64,000 nucleotides of DNA. Source: Axinella damicornis. Lineage: Eukaryota; Porifera; Demospongiae; Axinellida; Axinellidae. The notes below the pieces were generated by a model, which had not been told where the DNA came from, did not search any database, and was given only the letters and a program-made list of their open reading frames with translations. A program made the translations under genes and the position numbers. This document shows, one piece after another, positions 46,589-59,500 of the stretch (position 1 is its first letter; every line of letters begins with the position of its first letter). The DNA is taken from assembly GCA_963931865.1 (NCBI GenBank), contig OZ007505.1, positions 18,253,457 through 18,317,456 on the forward strand. The letters are read 5' to 3'.

Positions 46589-49024
46589 ATGATGCATGTC
46601 CTGCTACCAGTCCTCATCAGTTCAGTCCTCCTGATGATCCCCAATGGTAAAAATGTATTATTTTGCATTAATTTCGTTTGTTGTTGTTGTTGTTGTTTTG
46701 CATGAAACTTTAAGTTAATGCAACAAACAAAAATTATGCATACTGGTCAGACATGTGATACATAATGAAAGTCGTTCCAGAAACATACACAACTACAAAA
46801 TTAGCAGGTTTAAAGGACTCTGATGATGTACTACTGACGGTAATGAATTCCAAACAGTGGCAAAAGGTGGGCTGACGTTTTTACAAAGGGCTTAAAAAGT
46901 GGTTGAGAATGAGGGTGACGGGAGAAGCTGGGGCGAGGGCGAGGACAGAATATTCACTTATGTTGAAGTGTTCTACGAATTTCTAGAGGTTGCCACTGCT
47001 AGTTTATACATTGTATTTCTTCCGGGAGTTCACAGTCTCAATACCAGACCCTTGCACGAGACTACACAAAAAGAGACAACATTTTGGATCCGTACAGAAG
47101 AATCATATCTGGCCAGTGACAGGGCTAAAGCTCTGATGTATGTTTGAACTTCCCAAGCTTTCCGCAAAAATCTGGGAACTAGATTGTGTCTGTCAGGTGA
47201 CAGTAAGTAAAATTAACAGTAGCTAGTCCTCCAGCATTGGTGTACTCATGCAATTAAGTAGTTTTCCAGCAGATTTCCCTATCCGACTCGGACTGCACAT
47301 GTGCCAGACGATATTAAAGATGTGTTTATGCCTGCTGTTACTAATGTATACATGCCGGTATAACGTTCTTGTATGTAATAGCATGGTTGCAGTGCAATTC
47401 GCCTCACCTTCCTGAATACGTTAATTATTTTATACCAAAATTGCACTGCAAACCATGCGACATATAGACTGCTCTCTTCCAACAAGATACGTAGGTAATT
47501 GAAAATTGTGTACAAGAAGACAATGTCATGACAGAAACTACGAATGCACGACTTCAGTGACTGCTGCGGAATAGAGGTGCTTTGCTAGGCAGAGTGCAAG
47601 TGGTGTACCAGGTGGTAGCTGTGGCAATTGTGTCAGTCTCAATTGTGTTTTCTTATCTTGTTACTGTCTTATCGAACAAGATCTGTTGGTGAATTCGACA
47701 GTGTCGTGGCACGCTATCTCTCAACGAAAACCTTCTTTCTCTGTTCCATATGTTTTTGTTTGTTACAGCTGTTGTTGCTATGTACCTTTCTGCAAGGGGG
47801 CACCATCATCGAACCAATGAGAAGCAAATTTGCACGGCTAAAGAGTGAAGTTTGCATTTCATTGGTCAGTAGACGTGCAATTTCAGTCTAAATCTGCATT
47901 CTTACTATACAGCTTTAGTTCCTGCCAGATCAATTGCTTTTGTCAGAGAATCTTGTGTGATGCAATGTTATGTACTGGATGAAGTGTAAGGACCATTAAC
48001 TTATAATCATGAAGCTCCAAACACTCATCTTTATCCAAATTGACCTCTGCTTGTGTATTTGTCTTGTTTTGTAACCTATTTTCTTTTTTCTTTTTTCTGT
48101 ATGTATATGTTCATCTGTGTAGCGGGGAGCACACCTTATAGGACTAACTCTTGTGCACCCATACTATATCTATATAGCAACAGATTCAGATTCAGAACAC
48201 TACCTTCTAGTTTGTATCATTTTTGCAGCATGTTTATGCCTTCCCCTCACACAGGCACCCAATCACAGTCCAGTCGGTGGACCATGGGAGAGACCCTCAC
48301 CATCGATCGTTTGCAGTACACGTGGGCCGTCTGCCCCAATGCAACACCCATTGTGGCAGTACACAGCACACACTTCTTGTAAGTGTCAGCAAAAGTATTA
48401 AAATTCTATGCTGCTGCCATATCAACAGCAGCCAGCACTGCATTACTACATTATACACTACTGTGTTGAGTTTCGTTCCTAAACCATATGGGACTGATAC
48501 TACTGCAGCAAGAAGATAACATATGACTAGTGCAGCAGCATTTTGCTGTGGTATGAGGAGACTTGCATGCTACTCTCTCCTCACACAAGCTACTGCCTGC
48601 ATTGCATGCAAAGAATCACAATGGACCAGGGCTTCTTACTTGTCCAGACTCAAGAACTCAATGCAGTGAATATTGGTGTACTCTAGCACATACTGGACAG
48701 CTACCTTCTGTTCCGGTGAGAGCATGGAGTCGAAAGCCTACATTGATCGTATATCCCACAATACAAGTACCTGAAGTAGGTTAATTGAGTTGACATAAGT
48801 GCTGGTACTTCAGAGCCTCCTCCTCCTCCTCTGGAACTGTGGCGCTGGGGGCTAATCAGGATGACAAGCTACCCACCACCCAAACACGCTAGGAATTATA
48901 ATGGCCTCATCACTGACAAAACTAAAGTACAACTGGTTGCGGCGGTGTAACTATGGGGTTGATTATGGTTTTCGCAGAAATATGTAGCTCATGACTTCAA
49001 AAAGCTACAAGCTGACCACGACAC

Positions 49025-49057
<33 letters not shown>

Positions 49058-49113
49058 TTGTATTGTATTGTTATATGTATGTATGTATGTATGTATGTAA
49101 TGTATTGTATTGT

Positions 49114-49145
<32 letters not shown>

Positions 49146-52100
49146 TTGTATTGTATTGTTATATGTATGTATGTATGTATGTATAGATCTTAGAGGTTTC
49201 TGTTGCTATAGCACAAACAACCCCTTGTACCCATTGGTCACCATGCAGATAAGCTACATCTCGTAAATGTTTATAACCTCCAAATGTCCCATTGCATGGC
49301 AAAGTCTGAGATTTTTCTACCGGAGGTGCCTCTGGTGGAATAAATCTCGATTTTGTGTGAACTTCAATGGTATATCATATCCTAAATTTGGGCAGCCATT
49401 ATCTGATTATGCAAATCTGATTTACTTCAAATCAGAGATGCAGCCAATCAGCACGGTGACCAATGGTACAAGGGGCTGCTGTTGCCAGAAAGTTGGATAT
49501 AATCTCAGTAGTTCCTTCACTCAGTAATTGTAGTTGACTACATAATTATCCATTTTGTCTGTAGCGGAAGCACAATTATACATGTGCTCCTCAACTTATG
49601 TTGACCTCTGAGGTCTCTAGCTTAGCACTTGCTAAAATGGCTACCAGCAACAAGAGCAAGTCACTGGTACATGTTTGACTTCTGTGCAGATTGTGCAAGA
49701 GAGAGTGTTGCGGGAATTGCAATTGACTGTAATTTTCCCTACTGTACTGTAAGAGCTAGGTCTTGTCCCTATCTTGGAGGGTTGACCCACTATCGGAGGT
49801 TTACTGTTGTTGATTACCTAATTGTCACAACACTTACGTACACACACACGTGTTACAGTGACCTTCAAGCACACACGTCAGACAGACGTTGGGAGTTCAC
49901 ATGTGCTAGCAGCGACATCAACTTCCGGTGGGGGGTATGGACTGGGGAGACGACCCACGTTAGGGATCCCTTCACCATCCTGTGCCCCCAAGGCACTTAT
50001 ATCGGGGGTGTGGCATCACGTTACATTAAGGTAGAGGATGATAGAGTGTGGGAGCTACTCTGCAACCGGCTCCCAGAGGGACGTGAGCTGGGATCATGTG
50101 GTTGGACATTCTTCATGAACCAGCCCTTCCAAAACCTGACCCTCCCCACCTTGCGTCACATGACCATACTGAAGGGCATGAAGACCAGGCTAATATTTCA
50201 TCAGTAAGTGACAAGGATACGTTTTATAATCTAATGCATACCCCTCATATACTCTTGCAAAGCCAAACTTACTTCACAGCCAATTTTTGGCTATACGCCC
50301 TTGTACCAGAAAGATCAAGAGTGCATTAGTCTTGTAACGGGAAATCAGGCTGTTTATACAAGGGTCTGATCTATGCTAAAATTACCCAAATATTATGTAG
50401 TCTCGGTCCCAGACCTAACCAATCCCAGCACGGATCACTTTTAGTATTGCGCGTGGGTTTTCTGCGCGTTATACTGGAAGCGATACACACGCTGGATAAA
50501 CGGTCTGCATGGGAACGAGACTACCAAATATACACCTCTGGTTTAGCACTTCTTCTGCAATAATCAACTCCCTGCATGCCTGGTGGATGGACTGTGCTTG
50601 ACACCAATGTGGAAGAGGTACATAACACATTACCAAGGTAACATCATCATGTCAGAGATACACACAACATTCCAATGTGTTGCCTAGGTAACATGCTATG
50701 TACATTGGTAAACCTTCACAACACACTGACCATCTGTGACGAGTGTGGAGAGCCAACAAAACACCAGCTATTTCCATTGCTGTCGTTTTAGCTTAAATGT
50801 CATCTCAAGTTTTTAGAACCACATTCGCTTCTTCATTTTCACATTTAGCTGAGTGCCATTGGAACATTGAGATGATGAAGCAGAGCCTAAAATTATGGAC
50901 TAGTAGTGTCCAAAAAGCTACTTTGGCTAGTGGTATGAGTCACTTCAAGCAAACCAACTACTTGTACTCCACATTGTACCAGTTGCGTCAACTCGTTTCC
51001 CCTCCTACCTGCAGGGATCGACTCTGGCAGTATCAGATCTGTTTTATTAGAAACAGTAAGTCACTACTTGTACAAATACGTACACTGTAGCAATTACCAA
51101 TGTTAGCATGGTCAGATAGTAAACTCTAGTATAAATACAGTCAATGGACGTCATAATACAGGCTAGTCCTTAGCAACAATGATCTTGTGCCCAATTGGCA
51201 CATGGAAGAGGAGGATCAAACAATTAGATACATGTCCTTGTGATAGCCAAGTGGACGGCAGGTCCTTTCCGGAAATCAAACATGTCACGACATGTAGCCA
51301 ATTATTTTGTATAGGCAGATAAACTTTTCATAGATGTGTAGATAAAGTCTCCCCACATATAGTATACCTGTGCACTGTAAAATCTGCATGTGCTGTATAC
51401 TATATGTGTGCAGTTCAAGTGGTTGTGGTGACCAGGTGTGACCAGTTGGAACCAGCCCATTCACTTGCTAGGCAGTTGTAGAATGAATATGCTTCTGAGG
51501 TCAAATCTTTTAGCCCCATCAGCAGTGAAACAAAAGAATTATTCACCCACAAATTATATGCAGTCCTTCTGTAAAGATACCTGGCGCCTGGGATAATTGT
51601 TACCACGGCAACGATTACTTTGTCAATCCCACTGATGAATTAATTTGTTAGACGCAGATGGCGTCCAAATGTCTACCAAGCTACTACCAGTCATACATAG
51701 CTCATCCTACACGCTCTGGCTTACTACAAGTCAAAGGTCATTGATATTGTTGACATATTTTTGTTTGTGCTTGATTTCACTTGTGGCCTTGTTGCCATAG
51801 TGACAGAATATGTACCACTCATCAGCATGACATGATCTTCAAGGTCCTAGCAGCGTACTGGGCAGCCATGATTCGACTGCAACACTTGCCTACATAGTGC
51901 AATCCATTGTGGCTAAACACATGCAGATTATTTGCAGTGTACAGATATACTGTATGTGTGCAGGTCAAGTGGTTGTGGTGACCAGGTTCAACCAATCAGA
52001 ACCAGCCCATTCACTTGCTTGCAGGATGAATATGCTTCTGAGGTCAATTAATCTTTTACCCCATCAGCAGTAAAACAAAAGAATTATTCACCCACAAATT

Positions 52101-53902
52101 ATGCACACATGCGGTCCTTCAGTAAAGATACCTGGCGCCTGGGAGAATTGTTACCACGGCAATGATTATCTTTGTTAGCAATTCCCACCGATGAATGTTA
52201 GAAGCAATGGCGTCAAAATGTCTAACAAGCTATAACGACGAGTCATACATAGCTCGTCCTACACAGCTGCTCTGCCTTACTACAGGTCAAAGGTCGTTGA
52301 TGTTGTTGACATGTTTGTGCTACTTTGATGCCTGGTTGCCATAGTGACAGAATACGTACCACTCATCTGCATAACGTGATCTTCAAGGTCCTGTGATGGG
52401 TCGTACAATTAAGGCATTAGAAATGTACTGGAATTATGTTTCAACTGCAACACTCAATTGCCTATACAGTACAATCAATAGCGACTGGTCTCAACACGTG
52501 CAGATTTTACAGTGTATACCATTCAAGTGGTTGTGGTGACCAGGTGCAGCCAGTTGGAACCAGCCCATTCAGTTGGATGCTAGATGAATATGCTTCTGAG
52601 GTCAAACTTTTAGCCCCATCAGCAGTAAAACAAAATAATTATTCACCCACAAATTATGCAGAAAAACCACGTAAAGATACCTGGCGGCTGGGATAATTGT
52701 TACCACGGCAACTGTGGATTATCTTTGTTAATAATGCTCACCATGAAGTGATCCGCTGTTGCCGAGAATCCTGCCAAGCACGCTGCACCCAACACAAACA
52801 GGGCCACAGAGCACTGTAACGAAGTAATTTATGTTAGAAGCAGATGATGTCAACATGTCTAACAAAGCTATAACTCAAGTCATACATAGCTCGTCCTACA
52901 CAGCTGCTCTGCCTTACTACAGGTCAAAGGTTGTCAATGTTGTTGACATGTTTGTGCTAATTTGATTTAACTTGCGGCCTGGTTGCTATTTACAGCTGAG
53001 CAGTGTCCTTGAGAACAACATTGCAGTCTTCATTTGCATTTCTACATTTCCGCTTGCATTATATATTAAAACTGGACAGCCTGGGAATGAGGCTTCGTCA
53101 AACAAGCATTGACCGCCTACACATACTGCAAGTAATGATATGCTTTATTTTGCTATGTACAGGTGACTGCTTTTGAAAAATTTCGTCACCACAGTTGAAA
53201 CCTAAGATAGGTTTGCCACGCTTCAGGTTGCACAACATGTACATACCTCTACACTTCCCATTTGCTTTCTACTAGTATGTAGTCTCTTCCCAGACTTTCA
53301 TCCAGAGAATATCGCTTCCAATATGGTGCAGAATACCAAAAGTGATCTGTGCTGCATGGGGTTGGTTGCGTCTGGGATCGAGACTAACGCTTAATGTAGT
53401 TGCACACCTGAAAAAGAGAGCCATCCAAGACAAGCTTAAGGCAGCTACAGATTTGCCTCTTAACGATGATATCCGCTTTCTCTACTGATCTACTTGTGTG
53501 CTTGCACATGTGATGAATACATCTGCTCCCACACCATGCAGTTGTTGAATATTAGCTTAATAGATTGAAGAGGAGATCTACTGAATACTTATTTGAAAAG
53601 AAAGAGATATTGGTCAAAACGTATCTCTTATTGCAGGGATTGTCTGGTAGAGTGTTGTATGCAGACACGACAGACACCAATTGCTTGGGCAAGAACAAAC
53701 TGATGGTCCTTGCCACTGCAATTACAACTGTGAGATATTTACTGAGCTTCCAGGCATGTGTGCACTCGTGCAGATGTTCCAGGAGTATCCTAAGGAGGAA
53801 GTATTTCATTTTACGTACGTATCAGTGAAACAGGTAGCTACCTCAAGGATAGCCCTCCTATTCATCGCTGTACGGCTTTCACAGAACAAAATCGAGACTT
53901 GA
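46589..53902 (+). CDS. Dermatopontin-like secreted matrix protein
   Basis: Exons in phase: 46589-46646 (signal peptide, MMHVLLPVLISSVLLMIPN), 48255-48378, 49859-50203, 51015-51055, 53694-53814 or read through to a stop at 53902. The protein shows the dermatopontin pattern of repeated DR-x-W-x-(F/Y)-x-C motifs: SDRRWEFTC, EDDRVWELLC, QDRLWQYQIC, each preceded by Val/Gly-Ser-x-(H/Y) strands such as CPQGTYIGGVASRYIKV. The last exon has NCEIFTELPG, comparable with the Cys-Trp loop of dermatopontin. Dermatopontins are extracellular matrix proteins that bind collagen and decorin in vertebrates and occur in many invertebrates. The final DR-W repeat and the true 3' end are not located. Exon 3 could alternatively end at its own TAA (50204-50206). 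Introns are long and hold duplicated blocks. Confidence 0.72.
46647..48254. other. Intron 1 of dermatopontin-like gene
   Basis: Unique sequence; a (TTG)n run at 46680-46697. No coding segment or mobile element recognised. Confidence 0.5.
49027..49184. repeat. (ATGT)n microsatellite with TATTG interruptions
   Basis: Three ATGT blocks separated by TGTATTGTATTGTTAT; intron of the dermatopontin-like gene. Confidence 0.9.
50398..50524. mobile_element. Foldback element, TAGTCTCGGTCCC ends
   Basis: TAGTCTCGGTCCCAGAC to GGGAACGAGACTA, with CCAAATAT in both flanks (50386 on the left, 50525 on the right) as a likely imperfect target duplication. Intron of the dermatopontin-like gene. Confidence 0.65.
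51415..52990. repeat. Three tandem copies of a roughly 550-bp block
   Basis: Units begin TCAAGTGGTTGTGGTGACC at 51415, 51965 and 52523. Each carries GAATATGCTTCTGAGGTCAA, AATTATTCACCCACAAATTA and AAAGATACCTGGCG in order. The third copy has an extra segment near 52735-52815. Non-coding; within the intron between exons 51015-51055 and 53694. Confidence 0.9.
53279..53387. mobile_element. Foldback element, TAGTCTCTTCCCAGAC ends
   Basis: TAGTCTCTTCCCAGAC at 53279 and GTCTGGGATCGAGACTA at the right end are inverted relative to each other over about 17 bp. Another member of the TAGYCTCG family. Confidence 0.7.
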
Positions 53903-53975
53903 GGTTTGGATGGCGATTGCTTGCTTAATAGTGAATGTGCAATAATTATAGAAGTGTAACATTAAAAGTGTATCG

Positions 53976-54085
53976 AGATGTAGGGATAGCAGAACAGCAA
54001 GCAAAACGTAAGGTAAGGATGATGGCATAAAACAGTTCAGTAAACAATCCATCTACATATCTTTCCACATAATAAATTATGTAGA
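53976..54085. mobile_element. Partial copy of the foldback that also encloses 18S sequence
   Basis: GATGTAGGGATAGCAGAACA, later GATGGCATAAAACAGTTCAG and ATCTTTCCACATAATAAATT, match the arms of the element at 55038-55630. No rRNA sequence in this copy. Confidence 0.65.
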
Positions 54086-55037
54086 CTCGGTAGGGTTTGT
54101 ATAGGCAGAGCAGCTGTGTATGTCTAGATTGTAGGGATATGGATAGAGGCGGGACACGCGATATAATGGGTTTCATACTTCACCACAATTTATAGACATC
54201 GTCGCTTTGCCTGAACATTGTATCCCACTCTACCGTTTGAATGGTGCAAAGCATATGGTATTCATGATTTGGACAGTATATAAAATTGTGATGAAATTTA
54301 TGGGTAGTTCCGATTGTCCTAATAAACTGCCAGAATACCAACAAGCATTCTTGCATTGAAATGGTTCTAGCAGAATCATCTATGCTGGTAGGGTGTAGCT
54401 ACCTCAGTGGCCAAATGATGATTAGGTATGAAATATATAGCAAAAACTGGGGTGTCTCATAATACATACCCTGTCTCATAATTGCCTCATTTTAACGTAT
54501 GCGACAAAAATGCAGTGGAACTGCAGTACACTTTACAGAGAAAACACTGAAACTTTACCTACCATGGACAATAGTACAATCACGTCCTGTTGATAGTTTG
54601 TTGGTTAACTTGTAATGGTTTTGTGTCTCATAATTGGGGCGGCTACTCTAAGCCTTTATCACAACTTACCATTCATCTTCGAGTGTTTTCCTGCCCAGAA
54701 AAACCGCATCAGAACTTGAAGCTTCCCGACAAAATCGCCTTCACTGGCTTCAGACGGGCTAGTTCATAACTGCCTAACTCCCTCACGACGGTTTTTCACA
54801 CGAAACAGCAGCATTTTACAGTTACACAGAGCAGTGCACGACCCCATCGCTTTTACGAAGTACGAGGCGCTTGAAACCGCCCATGCCTTCATATGCGACG
54901 CCATTTTCTTTATTTGTACGCATGCGCACAGAGCAACTTTGAACTTTGAACTCAAAATTGTGTGCTGCGTGCAAGGACATAAAGGAAGTTATACTGCTGC
55001 AAAAATGAGGTAAACAAGTATAAAGAAGACATTTAAA
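54086..55037. other. Intergenic, no gene seen
   Basis: AT-rich sequence without recognisable exons; spans the likely end of the dermatopontin-like gene and the spacer before the rRNA-bearing foldback. Confidence 0.5.
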
Positions 55038-55186
55038 ATGAATGGAGCTGTAGGGATAGCAGCTCCATCCATGCTGTAGGGATAGCAGAACAGCAAAAAG
55101 TAAGAAGACAGATGGCATAAACAGTTCAACCCTTTAAGAGGGACAGTTGGGGGCATTCGTATTTAATTGTCAGAGGTGAAATTCTC

Positions 55187-55256
<70 letters not shown>

Positions 55257-55394
55257 AGGGGTTCGAAGACGATCAGATACCGTCATAGTCCTAACCATAA
55301 ACTATGCCGACTAGGGATCGGCGGATGTTAGTGTTTGACTCCGTCGGCACCTTATGAGAAATCAAAGTCTTTGGGTTCCGGGGGGAGTATGGTT

Positions 55395-55448
<54 letters not shown>

Positions 55449-55480
55449 GCGGCTTAATTTGACTCAACACGGGGAAACTC

Positions 55481-55511
<31 letters not shown>

Positions 55512-55630
55512 TTGAGAGCATCTATCTCATACATGTATTTTGTGGAAAGATACTGAACTGCTTTATGCCACCACCCCTACGTTGATTCCTTACTTTTTGC
55601 TGTTCTGCTATTCCTACATCTCCATTCATT
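55038..55630. mobile_element. Foldback element carrying an 18S rRNA fragment
   Basis: The left arm, from AATGAATGGAG at 55038, reads GTAGGGATAGCAGAACAGC, AAAAAGTAAG, GGCATAAACAGTTCA. The right arm (to about 55630) carries the inverted counterparts TGAACTGCTTTATGCC, CTTACTTTTTGCTGTTCTGC, CTCCATTCATT. A short tandem duplication (55050-55096) has modified the left arm. The middle is 18S rRNA. Confidence 0.8.
55137..55519 (+). rRNA. 18S rRNA fragment (pseudogene), about 383 nt
   Basis: Unmistakable central small-subunit rRNA sequence: GGGGGCATTCGTATTTAATT, GAAAGACGAACAACTGCGAA, GATCAGATACCGTC, AACCATAAACTATGCCGACT, GAATTGACGGAAGGGCACC, TTTGACTCAACACGGGGAAA, ending ATTGAGAGC. Corresponds roughly to the 900-1280 region of eukaryotic 18S. 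It carries changes at normally invariant sites (TTCTCGGATTT for TTCTTGGATTT; GTCATAGTCC for GTCCTAGTC), so it is not a working gene. Confidence 0.93.
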
Positions 55631-56039
55631 GTCTTTCACCGAGATAATAGAGTATACCACGTATAGACTCGACCGAGTCTATGATACAATTTTCCTCTTC
55701 ACTGGCAAACCTTTTAAGAATATAATGTCCTGTAAGGTTAATGTCTCTTGCTTTGTAAGCATTGGTTTGTATGGTTTGTTCCTCTTTGATTGGAGTAATG
55801 AATCACACCACGCTAATACAATCTCATATTCATACACAATCAACCATATTACCCTCCTCCCCTACGCCTCTCTCCACTCCCTACTACTCCTCCCTTCCCT
55901 TCTCTCCCTCATACTCTCGCTCCCCCTATTCCTCCTCCCCCTTTCCCCTTCCCTTCTCTCCCTCATACTCTGTCTCCTTCTAATCCTCCTCCCCCTTTCC
56001 CCTCCCCTTCTCTCCCTCTACTCCCCCTCTCACTCCCAG

Positions 56040-56546
56040 TTACCTGTGCAGTGCCAAACATTCGTAACATGAACCCACCAAGTGATTCATGGAGTGCTGG
56101 TAGTGTAGAGCCACGGCGCATCTCCCTGGACAACTCCATCCATTTCACCTGTCAGCCTGGCTACTTCCGCACTGGCCCACACGAAGCTACCTGCACTATA
56201 AATGGGACATGGACTACCCTCCCCTCATGCACAGGTGCACCACACGCACACACATACCACACACACCACACTCCTACACATAGGTGGCAGAATGGCAGCA
56301 GGACATCTAGGCCAGGACTACAGCCCCTCCTCCCTTCATTACCACCAAATCTGGCAAATAAATTCACGCAAAACAATTGCTGCGTCTGCCTTCAGTCATT
56401 CACCATCCACAAGTTTGATTTTGACTCCGTGTATTAGATCTGGGGAGAAACGTACCCTCGAGGTGCACAGCAGCTAGGGTGGGGGCAGTGTGTGATACCT
56501 ATAGCCTCAGCTCTCCACACACACACACACATTCTTCTAACTCCCC

Positions 56547-56578
<32 letters not shown>

Positions 56579-59500
56579 ACTTCACAGCCTGCACTTCGAT
56601 TGTGCACTGTGCGGAGGTTGTATGTACGTCTATGAACAACTCACTTTGCCTCCACTGCCACCCCTACCACAACAGACTCACCTTACTACTCAGCAACAAC
56701 CGAAGAAGATGCTATGGTGATTATACATTATAGAATACACCTAAACACCACCATTTTCAGAGAGGTACAAGCTAGTATGAATTTATAAAAGCATGTGTGG
56801 ACTCCCATTTAACCCTTTAACCACCGAATTCTTCCCACCAAGACGACACATTTTCATGCATTCAGCGCACACCACTTTCGTAGGTACTCCTCTCCCGCAG
56901 CATTCGCTCTTCAGCGGCCAAACTTGGTGGGGCCCGCACACATGGAGAGACCCCTCTGGCAATACCGTTAATGATATTCATGACCCCCCACAAGCCCAGC
57001 AATCGGAGGTCAAATGTGGATGTCAGCCGGATTTTCGCCCAGCATTTCCCTAAACTTGGACCAGATCTGACTGATGGCACACCTTGCACCACCAATTTGC
57101 AAGTTTTCTTGAGGGCCTGGGTGGGGTCTATGAATATCATTAGAATCAAAAATTCTCGGGTCAATGAATCTCATTAAAATTAAAAAAAACGCCCACGACA
57201 GTGTACGTTTAGTGGGGGAGGCGCGCCGAAATCTGACCAAATTTTTGAGTTCGGCCCTCAAAGTCGTCCCTAGGCCCTCTGAAGCCTTTTTGGTCCCTTT
57301 TTGGACTGACGAGAAACCCTACAAGTGCATAGGGTCTAAATGACGTCTATAGACATCAATGGGGCTTAAAGGGTTAAAAGGCAGAGGTGGAGACCACAAG
57401 TACAATGATGTGGTAGTGCGACATCTTCATCTCTCTCTCTCCCTCTCTCCATCCGCCTATCTCTCCACCTGTCCCTCTCTCCATCCGTCCCTCTCTCCAT
57501 CCGTCCCTCTCTCCATCCGCCCATCTCTCCATCCACCCCTCTCCATCCTTCCAGCTCTCCCAGCAATCCAACACATCCCACTCTTCATCCACTACAACCT
57601 CAGTGATAGTGTTCTGATTCCCTGCCGAGCACGAGGGATCCCTCACCCAACAGTGACATGGTACAGAAGTGGGGAGGCGGTCGGGGCCGAGGGACGGGTG
57701 AGGCACCTGAGAAATGGGAGCCTCCTGATCAGCAACACCACATTTGATGACGATGGACTCTACCGCTGTGTGGCAACCAACAAAGCTGGCCAGGACTCCC
57801 AGAACATCACCCTCTTGTCAACGCTTGAACGTGAGACACAGTGCATGAACTTTAAGATTAATTTTGGTCCCGACCGGCTGTGCTGCGTTGGTAGCTCAGT
57901 AGCCTCGTTCCCGGGTCCCGTCCGAAATGTCGGAATGGGGCCTGGGAATGAGGCTATTAGCTCAGTTGGTAGAACGTTGGGCCTGAAAGCTGATGGTGGT
58001 GGTTTCACGGGATAACCTCGTTCCCACGCCATCTGGGAACGTGTCCAGCAGAAAAGTTTTCTTTGATGCAGGTGCACGCTGGAAAAAGTTGATTTTTGAT
58101 GTGTGTGCATTGATGGGTTATATAGTGTGGGGGTGTGGGAAGTGAGCTGGGAAGTGTGGGATGTGGGAGGGGGGGGAGTTGCCAGTAAATCCCCTTCTCC
58201 CACACAGGGCCAGTAGAGCCCCCAGTTATCATCGGCTGGGAGGCATTCAGATTCTACCATGCGGGTTCTACCGTGTTGGTTACCTGCGAGGCCATTGGCT
58301 ACCCCCCACCAACAATATCCTGGAGTCGCTACAGCCGGAGCGGGAGCATCTCCATTCCTACTCTATTCAACCTCAGAGTATATCAGTTCCAGAACGGGAC
58401 GCTAGGATTCTTCCCTGCGAATGATGAGGATTCAGGGACGTACACCTGTACAGCAACCAACCTCGCTGGCCAACAGCGTATGGATGCTGTTGTGTATATC
58501 GGCGGTGAGATATCTTACATGATTATGATAGACTATCTATCTCCATTGTTGCCATTTCCAACTGATGAAGATCCTTGGATCGAAACGTTTTGGGAACCTA
58601 TTCTATTGTTGATGCTGCGAATTAGCTCAATAACTCCCGCTATTCATGCATTTTGATGATGTGAAGTTTCAACATTATAGCCCTCCGCACATATACTTAC
58701 AATGCACACATGCAGACCCATTCGACGGCTTCCAGGGAGGCAGTATTTCCTTACTGCCAGAAGATCTGAGCACTTCAGGACAATCACCACCAGGGAGCGC
58801 TTCAGGACAACTACCACCGGACGGTTCCTCAGGAGATGTGATTGTTTCGAGTGGTTCAGGAGACACTTCTCCACCGGACATCATTAACTGGGAGAACCAC
58901 CATTCTGTGATGATCGGGGCAGTGCTGGAGCTGTCGTGCAAAGCCACTGGTACCCCCCAGCCTACGGTCAGCTGGATTAGCCGTGGTGTGCAGGTGGGAG
59001 AGGAGGAGGAGGATCAGGGGGTGAGAACCCGCCCGAATGGCTCCCTCATCATATGGAAAGTTGGTATGGAGCACGAAGGGAGATACAAATGTGTGGCATG
59101 GAACCATCATGGCCTTGCATTCAGAACAACAGAGGTTGCCGTGGTGACAGGTGAGGCTTCACAGCAGTCGGACTCAATTCGCCTAATATTAGGGTTAGGG
59201 TTAGCACTATACAGCCTCGTTCCCAGGCTGTGGGAGAAACGGCCTGGCCAATTCAAACTCTAATAATGGATGTATAGTTATGTCACAGCAATTGCACGTA
59301 CTATCAGTGACTAGCGGATTAGTGCACGTGATACTTATGATTTTCCAGCTGGTGAGAATGGTCTTCTCATACTCTTGGAAGCAACTGCTTGCTGCAGGTT
59401 CTGCTGCAGAAGTCGAACAAACAGAAATTATCATGCAGAGCGCCTACACTAGTGTGATTGCGCAATATTGCGATGAATGCATGGGCATTACTGGAACGTT

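Noticed and set aside
55137..55519. Functional ribosomal RNA gene or assembly contamination
   Set aside because: Only a central fragment, mutated at invariant sites and bounded by matching inverted arms, so a captured piece is more likely than an rDNA unit or contaminant.
57889..58014. Functional tRNA gene
   Set aside because: Box A is interrupted by an insertion and box B is degenerate; the acceptor stem is not recoverable.
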